This document shows, piece after piece, positions 23,868-30,876 of a DNA stretch of 31,346 bases. The notes below the pieces were generated by a model. That model searched no databases and had not been told where the DNA came from. It was given only the letters and a program-made list of their open reading frames with translations. The stretch's first letter is position 1, and every line of letters starts with the position of its first letter. A program made the position numbers and the translations under genes. The stretch is from positions 1-31,346 of the forward strand of contig SLST01000334.1 in the NCBI GenBank assembly GCA_007130265.1, written 5' to 3'. The stretch comes from Spirochaetales bacterium (lineage in GTDB: Bacteria > Spirochaetota > Spirochaetia > DSM-27196 > SLST01).

Positions 23868-23896
23868 ACGGTAGCATGAGCCTATCTTTTTGTCAA
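23868..23896 (-). promoter_or_regulatory. Promoter for the M23-bactofilin-YaaR-RicT operon
   Basis: On the minus strand a perfect TTGACA (23891-23896), a 17-base spacer and a poor TACCGT (23868-23873). The leader to the GTG is about 37 bases. The -35 and spacing are convincing; the -10 is weak. Confidence 0.5.
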
Positions 23897-23903
23897 ACAG
23901 TGA

Positions 23904-23938
23904 CTTCTTCGCTGCGGGCTCCCCCCGCAACGCAGAAG
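23904..23938. repeat. Imperfect dyad between two divergent promoters
   Basis: CTTCTTCGCTGCGGG (23904-23918) pairs with CCCGCAACGCAGAAG (23924-23938) at 13 of 15 positions around a five-base centre. It lies between the -35 boxes of the divergent M23 and tatD promoters, so it could be a shared operator. It is upstream of both expected start points, so it is unlikely to be a leader hairpin. Confidence 0.55.
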
Positions 23939-23943
23939 CTCGG

Positions 23944-23972
23944 TTGACCTGACCGGCGGGTAGTGATATGTT
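23944..23972 (+). promoter_or_regulatory. Promoter for tatD
   Basis: TTGACC (23944-23949), a 17-base spacer and TATGTT (23967-23972). The expected start near 23979 lies after an in-frame ATG at 23968, which supports the tatD start at 24019 with a leader of about 40 bases. Confidence 0.65.
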
Positions 23973-24018
23973 CATGTCAGTATCCACGTATCGACAGGTT
24001 AAAAATAACGGAAGCACT

Positions 24019-24792
24019 ATGAGATTATTCGATTCTCATGCCCATATCGGGTTGATTCATGAGGACCCGATTGAGCAGTTGATAGTCGTGCAGGAAGCAA
24101 AACGGGAGAAAGTCGAAGGGATTCTCTCCATCTGCAACAATCTGCGCGATTTTTTCCAGGTCTACGAGAACCTCAAGACCGCCTCGCACGTGTATCACGC
24201 GGTGGGCGTGTCGCCTTCAGAGGTGATCAACCCGGGACGCGAGTGGCGCGACAAGGTTGAAGAAGGCGTGAAACTCGACCGGGTAGTCGCGATCGGAGAG
24301 ACGGGCCTCGACTACTACCGGAAATTCGGCGATAAGGACTCGCAGATAGAACTCTTCATCGCACAGCTCGAGCTCGCCGACAGGCTCGGTAAGCCGGTGA
24401 TCATCCATAACCGTGACGCCGGTCACGATGTGCTCGAGATCCTGCGCCAGAAGATACCCCGGCAAGGCGCAGTCCTGCACTGCTACTCGGAGGACTGGGG
24501 GTACGCTCAGCAAGCGCTCGAGCTCGACCTCTACATCTCGTTCGCGGGTAACGTCACCTATCGCAATGCGCGGAACCTTCACGAGACGGCCAGAAACATG
24601 CCGGTCGAGCGAATGCTTATCGAGAGCGAGAGCCCTTTCATGGTGCCGTCGGCGTACCGCGGCAAGAGGAACAAGCCGGCGTATCTCGGCGAGAACCTCA
24701 TGTTCCTCGCAGAGCTCCGCGAGATCGAGCCGGAGGCTCTCGCAGAGCAGCTCTTTGAGAACTCGCTACGATTCTTCGGGATTTCCGCCTGA
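24019..24792 (+). CDS. TatD-family metal-dependent hydrolase
   Basis: A TIM-barrel hydrolase of 257 residues, the usual TatD length; characterised members are metal-dependent DNases. Metal-site residues in order are HAH (His7, His9), Glu94 in AIGETGLDYY, His130 in VIIHNRDAG and His154 in VLHCYSED. The last ligand is in IESESPF, with Glu204 where TatD proteins have Asp (ETDSP), a conservative but unusual change. The ATG at 24019 follows GGAAG and begins with the family motif MRLFDSHAH; the frame extends to 23968, but that would lie upstream of transcription. It stands alone between divergent promoters and purF, 103 bases upstream of the latter. Confidence 0.93.
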   Translation: MRLFDSHAHIGLIHEDPIEQLIVVQEAKREKVEGILSICNNLRDFFQVYENLKTASHVYHAVGVSPSEVINPGREWRDKVEEGVKLDRVVAIGETGLDYYRKFGDKDSQIELFIAQLELADRLGKPVIIHNRDAGHDVLEILRQKIPRQGAVLHCYSEDWGYAQQALELDLYISFAGNVTYRNARNLHETARNMPVERMLIESESPFMVPSAYRGKRNKPAYLGENLMFLAELREIEPEALAEQLFENSLRFFGISA

Positions 24793-24859
24793 CACGAGCC
24801 GCCGATCGCCTGTCCCGCCTGTCCAGGAAGCGGTTCGAGACGGGGAAGAGTGCTCTGCC

Positions 24860-24889
24860 TTGACTGCGGCGTCGCACCTCTGCTATAGA
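24860..24889 (+). promoter_or_regulatory. Promoter for the pur operon, leaderless geometry
   Basis: TTGACT (24860-24865), an 18-base spacer and TATAGA (24884-24889). Six bases later comes GTG at 24896, the best start for purF, which has no ribosome binding site. The expected +1 thus falls on the start codon. No riboswitch or operator is visible in the 103-base gap. Confidence 0.65.
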
Positions 24890-24895
24890 TCTCGA

Positions 24896-26356
24896 GTGGA
24901 CGAGGCAGAGCACACGTCGGACAACTCGTTGCGTCACCATTGCGGCGTAGCCGGGATATTCAGCCACACGCCGATCAACGTGCCGCAACAGCTCTTCTTC
25001 CCGCTCTTTTCGCTCCAGCACAGGGGGCAGGAGAGCGCCGGGATCGCGTACCGCAAAGACCACCAGACCGTCGTCTACCGGGACATAGGCATGGTCTCGA
25101 GCGTCCTCTCGCGTTACCTCACCGAGCAGCGCTCGTCGACGACGGGGATCGGCCACGTACGCTACTCGACCCACGGTGGGAACAAGGTGGAGAACGTCCA
25201 GCCCCTGCACGTCGTCTGTAACAAGGGCGAGATCGCGGTCGCCCACAACGGGAACATATCCAACACGCGAACACTCAAATCGATGCTCTTCGAAGAGGGG
25301 TCGATATTCCAGACGACGTCCGACACCGAGCTCCTGCTCCACATGATATCGCGCAGCCGGGCGAGAACCTTCTACGACGCCCTGGTGGAGACGCTCCAGA
25401 TGGTCGAGGGCGCCTTCAGCATGGTACTCATGCACGGCGATTCGCTCGTCGCCGTGCGGGACCCCTTCGGCTTCCGTCCGCTCTACATCGGGCGTAAGCA
25501 GGACATGACGGTCGTCGCAAGCGAGTCCTGCGCACTTGAGATTCTGAAGGTAACCGACTATCGAAGCGTCGAACCGGGGGAGATCATCGTGATCGACCGT
25601 CACGGCCAGCGCAGCGATTATCTGCCGCGTCAGCCCCACCGGCGGCAATGTGTGTTCGAGCTGATCTACTTCGCCCGCCCCGATTCTCGCGTGTTCGACA
25701 TGTCGGTCCATGAGGCGCGCAAACGCATGGGTGCCTCGCTCGCCCGTGCCGACGAAACGCAGGTCGGAGATATCGTCGTCCCGGTGCCCGACTCCGGCAC
25801 GAGCGCCGCGCTCGGATACGCCGACGAGGCAGATCTACCGTTCGACTTCGGACTCACACGCAACCACTATGCCGGTCGCAGCTTCATCATGCCTACAACG
25901 TCCGAGCGAGAGCTGGCGGTGCGGATGAAGCTCCATCCGGTTCGAGAGGTCATCGCCGGGAAGCGGGTCATCCTCGTAGACGATTCGCTGGTGCGCGGTA
26001 CAACCGCCAGGATCCTCGTCGGTCTGGTCAAAGAGGCAGGTGCGGCTGAAGTCCATTTGCGCCTTTCGTCGCCGGAGATTCGCTGGCCATGCTTCTTCGG
26101 AATCGACATCCCGACGCGCTCCGAACTCATCTCGAACCACCTGACGCCGGAAGAGATTGCCGCCACGATCGGGGCGGACTCAGTACGATTTCTCTCGCTC
26201 GATCTGCTGCGCGAGTCCGTGCGACCGTCGGAGGACTACTGCTACGCGTGTTTCAGTGGTCGCTATCCGGTCGACGTACCGCTCACCGCCGAGGAGCTCA
26301 TGGCCGGCTCGCGCCGGGACGCCGAGACGGCGAGGACGCCCGGGGGATCGCCGTGA
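24896..26356 (+). CDS. purF: Amidophosphoribosyltransferase (Fe-S type)
   Basis: First committed step of purine synthesis: PRPP and glutamine to phosphoribosylamine. The 486 residues hold an N-terminal glutaminase domain with the catalytic Cys in HCGVAGIFSH and the RHRGQESAG-like QHRGQESAGIAY block, then a phosphoribosyltransferase domain with VILVDDSLVRGTT. Cysteines in QCVFELIYFARPDS, WPCFFGIDIPTR and YCYACFSGRYP match the four [4Fe-4S] ligands of the Bacillus-type enzyme. The GTG at 24896 gives a 15-residue propeptide before the Cys, as expected for this processed class; TTG at 24929 would leave only four. No Shine-Dalgarno is seen, and the promoter suggests a leaderless mRNA. Its TGA overlaps purM by four bases. 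Confidence 0.95.
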   Translation: MDEAEHTSDNSLRHHCGVAGIFSHTPINVPQQLFFPLFSLQHRGQESAGIAYRKDHQTVVYRDIGMVSSVLSRYLTEQRSSTTGIGHVRYSTHGGNKVENVQPLHVVCNKGEIAVAHNGNISNTRTLKSMLFEEGSIFQTTSDTELLLHMISRSRARTFYDALVETLQMVEGAFSMVLMHGDSLVAVRDPFGFRPLYIGRKQDMTVVASESCALEILKVTDYRSVEPGEIIVIDRHGQRSDYLPRQPHRRQCVFELIYFARPDSRVFDMSVHEARKRMGASLARADETQVGDIVVPVPDSGTSAALGYADEADLPFDFGLTRNHYAGRSFIMPTTSERELAVRMKLHPVREVIAGKRVILVDDSLVRGTTARILVGLVKEAGAAEVHLRLSSPEIRWPCFFGIDIPTRSELISNHLTPEEIAATIGADSVRFLSLDLLRESVRPSEDYCYACFSGRYPVDVPLTAEELMAGSRRDAETARTPGGSP

Positions 26357-27297
26357 GACCGCGAAGCTACGAGCAGGCGGGGGTCAGTATTGAACGCGGA
26401 GACGCGTTCGCTTCGATGATCGCGTCGCTTGGAAGCGCCTGCGTCGGAGAGCTCGGAGGCTTTGCCGGGGGTCTCGAGATCGATCTCACGCGGTACCGCC
26501 ACCCCGTGCTCCTCAGCACGACCGACGGCGTCGGTACGAAACTCCTCGTTGCACAGCGCCTCGCCGACTACACCACCGTCGGCATCGATCTCGTAGCAAT
26601 GTGCGTCAACGACCTCGCAGTCTGCGGCGCCGACCCGCTGATCTTCCTCGACTACATCGCCTGCGGCAGAATCAACGACGACATGCTCCGGCAGGTCATG
26701 CTCGGCATCGTCGCCGGGTGCGAACAGGCCGGCTGCACGCTTTCCGGCGGTGAAACCGCCGAGCTGCCCGACATGTACGGTGCCGACGACATCGACCTCG
26801 CCGGCTTCGCCGTAGGCATCGCGGAGCGCGATGACCGGCTCCCGCGCACCGCGACGATTGCCCCCGGGGATCGGGTCGTCGGCCTCGCCTCATCGGGCAT
26901 CCATTCCAACGGTCTCAGCCTCGCGCGCCGAGCCATCGACTGCGAAGACGAGACCGCGTGGCGGACTCTTCTCACACCTACCCGCATCTACGTGGAGCAA
27001 CTCAGGCGCGCGCGACATCTGATCAAGGCTGCGGCACACGTGACCGGGGGTGGGCTCGAAGGCAATCTCGCGCGCGTTCTGCCGGACGGGGCATCGCTTT
27101 CGCTCCACTGGGAATGGGAGCCTCCGGCGGTTTTCGACACGATACAGCGCAACGGACAGATCGAAACCGACGAGATGCGGCGGGTCTTCAACATGGGAGT
27201 CGGCATTGCTCTGATCGTTGGCGCGGATGATCTGGATCGGCTCGCGCAGCTTGTAGAAGAGCCTCTGATCGACCTCGGGAGTGTCTCTCGTGGCTGA
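26353..27297 (+). CDS. purM: Phosphoribosylformylglycinamidine cyclo-ligase (AIR synthetase)
   Basis: Fifth step of purine synthesis: ATP-dependent closure of FGAM to AIR. The 314 residues start SYEQAGVSIERGDAF and contain TDGVGTKLLVAQ, the central DLVAMCVNDLAVCGADPLIFLDY, SGGETAELPDMY, ASSGIHSNGLSLAR and HVTGGGLEGNLARVLPDG, in the normal order. It is about 30 residues shorter than E. coli PurM, mostly at the C-terminus, where FNMGVGIALIV is followed by only about 30 residues. The GTG at 26353 overlaps the purF TGA as GTGA. Its stop lies within the start of purN. No defect in active-site motifs is seen. Confidence 0.94.
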   Translation: MRPRSYEQAGVSIERGDAFASMIASLGSACVGELGGFAGGLEIDLTRYRHPVLLSTTDGVGTKLLVAQRLADYTTVGIDLVAMCVNDLAVCGADPLIFLDYIACGRINDDMLRQVMLGIVAGCEQAGCTLSGGETAELPDMYGADDIDLAGFAVGIAERDDRLPRTATIAPGDRVVGLASSGIHSNGLSLARRAIDCEDETAWRTLLTPTRIYVEQLRRARHLIKAAAHVTGGGLEGNLARVLPDGASLSLHWEWEPPAVFDTIQRNGQIETDEMRRVFNMGVGIALIVGADDLDRLAQLVEEPLIDLGSVSRG

Positions 27298-27877
27298 CTG
27301 CCTCGTGCTCGCCTCCGGGTCGGGGTCCAACTTCGAGGCGATCGCGCTGCGACTCGCGAACTCTCCTCATCGTCTTCTTTCGCTGATCTGTGACCGGCCG
27401 GAAGCCTTCGCGATTGTCCGGGCCGAGCGGCTCCTGGTCCCGGTACTCCGCATCTCCTACGGTCGCCGAAGAGAGGAGGCTGAGTCGCGACTTGAACGCG
27501 CCCTCGTTTCGCTCGCGCCGGATCTGATCGTCCTTGCCGGGTTCATGCGTATCCTGCCCGCAGCGATTATCGACCGCTTTCCCGGGCGCATCGTGAACAT
27601 CCATCCGTCGCTGTTGCCGGCGTATCCGGGACTGAGTGCGATCGAGCGATCGTATGCCGACGCAGGCGCACCCATGGGGATCTCGGTGCATATCGTCGAC
27701 CATGGCGTGGACACCGGCCCCTTGCTCGCCCAATTTGAGGCAGACCGAACCGACGGGCCAAGCCTACCAGAAATGGAGGAGCGTATTCACACCCTCGAAC
27801 ATCGCCACTACCCGCACATCGTAGAAGAACAGCTCGACATCATCGACCGTGAGCACGGCATGAGAGGTCTGACGTGA
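27290..27877 (+). CDS. purN: Phosphoribosylglycinamide formyltransferase
   Basis: Third step of purine synthesis: transfers a formyl group from 10-formyl-tetrahydrofolate to GAR. The 195 residues begin ADCLVLASGSGSNFEAI (phosphate loop) and contain the catalytic triad Asn103 and His105 in VNIHPSLLPAYPG and Asp141 in VHIVDHGVDTGPLL, with VLAGFMRILP before them. GTG at 27290 is preferred because GGGAG lies eight bases before it; GTG at 27281 is possible but would abut that site. It overlaps purM by eight bases and purD by four (GTGA). Between its two substrate motifs it is of normal length. Confidence 0.95.
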   Translation: MADCLVLASGSGSNFEAIALRLANSPHRLLSLICDRPEAFAIVRAERLLVPVLRISYGRRREEAESRLERALVSLAPDLIVLAGFMRILPAAIIDRFPGRIVNIHPSLLPAYPGLSAIERSYADAGAPMGISVHIVDHGVDTGPLLAQFEADRTDGPSLPEMEERIHTLEHRHYPHIVEEQLDIIDREHGMRGLT

Positions 27878-29127
27878 AGCCCCTCGTGATCGGAAACGGC
27901 GCCCGGGAACACGCACTTGCATGGAAGCTCTCGCGAAGCAACCGGATCTCCGGTCTCTACGTCGCACCGGGAAACGCCGGTACGGTAACACTCGGCGAGA
28001 ACCTCCAGACACTGGACGTGGAGGATGTTGAGGCGGTCGCGCGTGCGGCCGTGGACAACAAGGTTGACATGGTCTTTGTCGGTCCGGAGGTGCCGCTCGC
28101 GCTCGGCCTCGTCGATGCGTTGACCGAGTCGGGGATACCGGCGATCGGACCGCACGCGGCGGCGGCGCGACTCGAGGCAAGCAAGGCTGAGAGCAAAAGG
28201 TTCATGGACGCGTACCGGGTACCGACCGCCGCGCATCGCACATTCAGCGACCCGGATCAACTCGAGGCATATGTCCGAAACGCGGGGCGACGCCTGGTCG
28301 TCAAGAAGAGTGGGCTCGCCGCGGGCAAGGGTGTCATTGAGTCGGGCGATACCGAGCACCTCGTGTCCGCCGGTCGAGCATTCATCGAGGATGGCGACTC
28401 GGTCGTAGTCGAAACGCATCTCAGCGGCTACGAGGTCTCACTCTTCGGGATCTCCGACGGGCGGGATTACGTGCTGCTGCCTCCCTGCACCGATTACAAG
28501 AAGGCGGGCGTCGGCGGAACCGGACCAAATACCGGTGGGATGGGGGCCATTTGTCCGGTCCCGTGGCTCACGCCCGGGGAGCTTGAGGTGATCAGGTCGT
28601 CAATCGTCGAGCCGACCTATCGTGGGCTCCGCGATGCCGGGCTCGCCTATCGTGGGGTCCTCTACTTTGGCGTCATGGTCACCGCCGACGGTCCGATGCT
28701 GCTCGAGTACAACGTGCGTTTCGGCGACCCGGAAGCGCAGGTTGTACTCCCGCTGCTGCAGAGCGACTTCGGAAATCTCTGCGACGCCGTACTGCACAAT
28801 GCCATAGGAGAGTTCCCGGTCCGCATTTCAGGCGCGAGTGCCTTCGGTGTCGTCGTAGCCGCTCCGGGATACCCATCCGACTATCCAAAAGGGCTGGCGG
28901 TGGCGCCGCTTCCCCAGCCGCCGGAACACGAGGCACTCGTGTTCCACGCAGCCACGACGCTGTCGGCAGACGGAACCATCACCACCGGCGGGGGGCGCTG
29001 TTTCACGGCCGTCGGCCTTGGCGAGGAGTTCCTGACTGCGCGAACGAACGCGTACACCACGGCGAAGACGATCTGTTTCCCGGGTTCGTGGTTTCGCCCT
29101 GACATCGGCGGACGCCTGTTCGGGTGA
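27874..29127 (+). CDS. purD: Phosphoribosylamine-glycine ligase (GAR synthetase)
   Basis: Second step of purine synthesis: ATP-dependent joining of phosphoribosylamine and glycine. The 417 residues have the ATP-grasp layout: N-terminal VIGNGAREHALAWKL and APGNAGT, FVGPEVPLALGLVD, SKAESKRFM, the ATP-binding VVKKSGLAAGKGVIE, the PCTDYKKAGVGGTGPNTGGMGA block and EYNVRFGDPEAQV with the metal-binding Glu and Asn. Length is normal. The GTG at 27874 overlaps the purN TGA and follows GAGAGG. As last gene of purF-M-N-D it converges with the methyltransferase gene, with seven bases between stops. The other purine genes are not in this window. Confidence 0.96.
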   Translation: MKPLVIGNGAREHALAWKLSRSNRISGLYVAPGNAGTVTLGENLQTLDVEDVEAVARAAVDNKVDMVFVGPEVPLALGLVDALTESGIPAIGPHAAAARLEASKAESKRFMDAYRVPTAAHRTFSDPDQLEAYVRNAGRRLVVKKSGLAAGKGVIESGDTEHLVSAGRAFIEDGDSVVVETHLSGYEVSLFGISDGRDYVLLPPCTDYKKAGVGGTGPNTGGMGAICPVPWLTPGELEVIRSSIVEPTYRGLRDAGLAYRGVLYFGVMVTADGPMLLEYNVRFGDPEAQVVLPLLQSDFGNLCDAVLHNAIGEFPVRISGASAFGVVVAAPGYPSDYPKGLAVAPLPQPPEHEALVFHAATTLSADGTITTGGGRCFTAVGLGEEFLTARTNAYTTAKTICFPGSWFRPDIGGRLFG

Positions 29128-29134
29128 CTCCGCC

Positions 29135-29878
29135 CTACTCGCGATCGAGCCAGCCTTGTTGTCGCCTGATCTCATAGAGCAGCACGCCGCAGGCCACCGA
29201 GACGTTCAACGAATCTGCATGCCCGTGCGTTGGGATGCGCACCCGGCCGTCCGACCGTTGCGATACGAGACGTGAGACGCCCGTGCCTTCGCTGCCGAGC
29301 ACAATCGCCGTGCGCCCGCTCAATTTGGTGCGGTGCGCCGGTTCTCCGTCCATGTCCGCGGCGTACACCCACACTCCATGCTCCTTCAAGAGATTGAGCG
29401 CCGACGCGAGGTTCGCAACGCTCACGATCCTCACGTGATGCGCGGTTCCGGCGCTCGACTGGATCGCCGCGGCCGACAGGGGAGCGGCGCGCCGCTCGGC
29501 AACCACTACCGCTTGCACGCCAAACTGATCGGCGCACCGAAGAATTGCACCGTAGTTGTGAGGGTCGGTAACGTGATCGAGCACGAGGAAGAGAGCGTCG
29601 CAGGCCTCAGAGAGAAGGACCGATTCAAGCGACTCGCCGGCGGGCCGGTGGCGGCGGACGATCTCGAAGGCACAGTCACGCGCCGCTGGAGCCCGGACGC
29701 GTAACTCCTTGCGTGAGACCCGTCTGACTCTGAGCCCTGCGTCTCGCGCGCGTCGACCCATCTCGCTCAGCCGGGGCGTATCGCCGGCGATATAGAGCGT
29801 GCCCTCGATTCCTTCGACCTCGAGGGCCTCCTGGATCGCGCGGACAGACGTAAGAACCTCAGTCGTCTTCGCTGCCAT
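29135..29878 (-). CDS. TrmH/SpoU-family RNA 2'-O-methyltransferase (RlmB-like)
   Basis: A 247-residue SPOUT-class methyltransferase that uses S-adenosylmethionine. It has an N-terminal substrate-binding domain (about 1-80) and the catalytic trefoil-knot domain with all three motifs: DPHNYGAILRCADQFG (Asn108, Arg114), VLGSEGTGVSRL (Glu197) and IPTHGHADSLNVSVACGVLLYE. The two-domain plan points to RlmB (23S rRNA Gm2251) or a related tRNA enzyme, which sequence by eye cannot separate. ATG at 29878 is chosen because VLTSVRAIQEALE, the family N-terminus, follows soon after; ATG at 29893 is possible. It overlaps the upstream secreted-protein gene by 20 bases and appears to be last in that unit. Confidence 0.9.
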   Translation of the reverse strand: MAAKTTEVLTSVRAIQEALEVEGIEGTLYIAGDTPRLSEMGRRARDAGLRVRRVSRKELRVRAPAARDCAFEIVRRHRPAGESLESVLLSEACDALFLVLDHVTDPHNYGAILRCADQFGVQAVVVAERRAAPLSAAAIQSSAGTAHHVRIVSVANLASALNLLKEHGVWVYAADMDGEPAHRTKLSGRTAIVLGSEGTGVSRLVSQRSDGRVRIPTHGHADSLNVSVACGVLLYEIRRQQGWLDRE

Positions 29879-30296
29879 ATACCACACGCTCATCGATCAC
29901 GCCGTCGTGCGTGCGGTCGCGTTCCCACATCGTGATGTAGACCCCGCGACGAAGATAGATCCAGACATCAATCTGTTGATCGGCGTTGGTGTCGATCTCC
30001 TGACGCTGGAGCACGTTGTTGCTATAGAAGTAGAAGTTGTCCATGAAGCCGTCATGGTCGAAGTCCATGGCTTCGCGTAGCTTGTATCCCCGGTCGTCGA
30101 CGGTAACCGCATAGTCGATCGAACCGTCGGCGTTGCGATCGAGCGTCAGCCACTCGTCGCCGTAGTCGTCGGGGTCGAAACTCTGCCACGATGCCAGCGG
30201 ACGCCTGTCGGGGAACTCCGTCTCGTCTGCGGCATAGAGCGCCTGCACCGACACGAACAGGAGGACCAGAAGTATGCTCACGGATAGACCCTTCAC
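29859..30296 (-). CDS. Secreted protein with four Asp-rich DxxxDGxxD repeats
   Basis: A 145-residue exported protein. The N-terminal signal (hydrophobic VSILLVLLFVSV, cut likely after ALYA near residue 22) has no lipobox Cys. The mature part holds four nonapeptides with a 24- to 25-residue period: DRNADGSID (53-61), DFDHDGFMD (78-86), DTNADQQID (102-110) and DRTHDGVID (127-135), each followed by a Tyr- or Trp-containing strand. The pattern resembles calcium-binding EF-hand or thrombospondin-type-3 loops, so calcium binding is plausible; the third copy has lost its Gly. GTG at 30296 is chosen for the clean signal peptide. It lies 40 bases after the HAMP protein and overlaps the methyltransferase gene. 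Function unknown. Confidence 0.7.
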   Translation of the reverse strand: MKGLSVSILLVLLFVSVQALYAADETEFPDRRPLASWQSFDPDDYGDEWLTLDRNADGSIDYAVTVDDRGYKLREAMDFDHDGFMDNFYFYSNNVLQRQEIDTNADQQIDVWIYLRRGVYITMWERDRTHDGVIDERVVYGSEDD

Positions 30297-30336
30297 GACT
30301 TCATTCTCGGCAGGAGAGAGCGGACGTTGAGTCTTC

Positions 30337-30873
30337 TCAGTCGTGGCGCACGCGCGATTCCGCGAGATCGAGCGCGTCAAGCAGAGCATTCAGCCGTTGA
30401 GCGAGTTCTTTCAGCTCGTCGCCACTGCGCAGCTGAATGCGAACTCCCGATTCGCCGGCGAGCGCACGCCGGATATCAGTCGACATGCGGTACACCGGCC
30501 CTGCGTAGTGGCCGGTATACCTCACCGCGAATACCGAGAGAACTCCGCCGATGAGCGCATTGTTGATCAGTAGCGGCGGAATGATCAGAGCCCACCGGCT
30601 CGTCTGCGGCTGCGCCTCCGTCCTGTACGATCGCCGCTCAACTGGACGGCCTTCGAGTTCCACCGACTCGCGCTGCTCCACTTGGCGGTAGATGATGACA
30701 AACTCACGCTGATCCCGCCCGCCGGCGATCGTAGTGATATAGACGAAGCCGACGAAACCGAGCGTGGAGATGAACACGCTCCCGACGACGGTCAGGACGA
30801 ACTGGGCGACCATCCGCGTCTCCAGTCCTGATGACAGGACCCGTCGCCGGCGTCGCATCGCCCGCAGGTTCAT
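30337..30873 (-). CDS. Two-helix membrane protein with a HAMP domain and no output domain
   Basis: A 178-residue inner-membrane protein: a basic N-terminus, membrane helix 1 (about 22-48), a short extracytoplasmic segment of about 45 residues (50-93), membrane helix 2 (about 94-116), and a HAMP-like linker (about 120-172) with AGPVYRMSTDIRRALAGE and the DEL of SGDELKELAQRLNALLDAL, a hallmark of HAMP. It ends just after HAMP, with no kinase, cyclase or methyl-accepting domain. It may pass a signal to a separate partner or be a fragment of a receptor. ATG at 30873 lies three bases after the dnaJ stop. The next gene encodes a secreted repeat protein, a possible ligand or partner. Confidence 0.8.
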   Translation of the reverse strand: MNLRAMRRRRRVLSSGLETRMVAQFVLTVVGSVFISTLGFVGFVYITTIAGGRDQREFVIIYRQVEQRESVELEGRPVERRSYRTEAQPQTSRWALIIPPLLINNALIGGVLSVFAVRYTGHYAGPVYRMSTDIRRALAGESGVRIQLRSGDELKELAQRLNALLDALDLAESRVRHD

Positions 30874-30876
30874 CGC

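Noticed and set aside
24793..24895. Possible purine riboswitch before purF
   Set aside because: The promoter sits directly at the start codon, leaving no room for a leader structure.
24698..25711. Open frame of about 337 codons on the minus strand, opposite purF
   Set aside because: Antisense to purF and tatD; no motif, and it crosses the pur promoter.
29107..29134. GGCGGA/TCCGCC inverted repeat between the convergent purD and methyltransferase genes
   Set aside because: Only six pairs with a 16-base loop and no T-tract; too weak to call a terminator.
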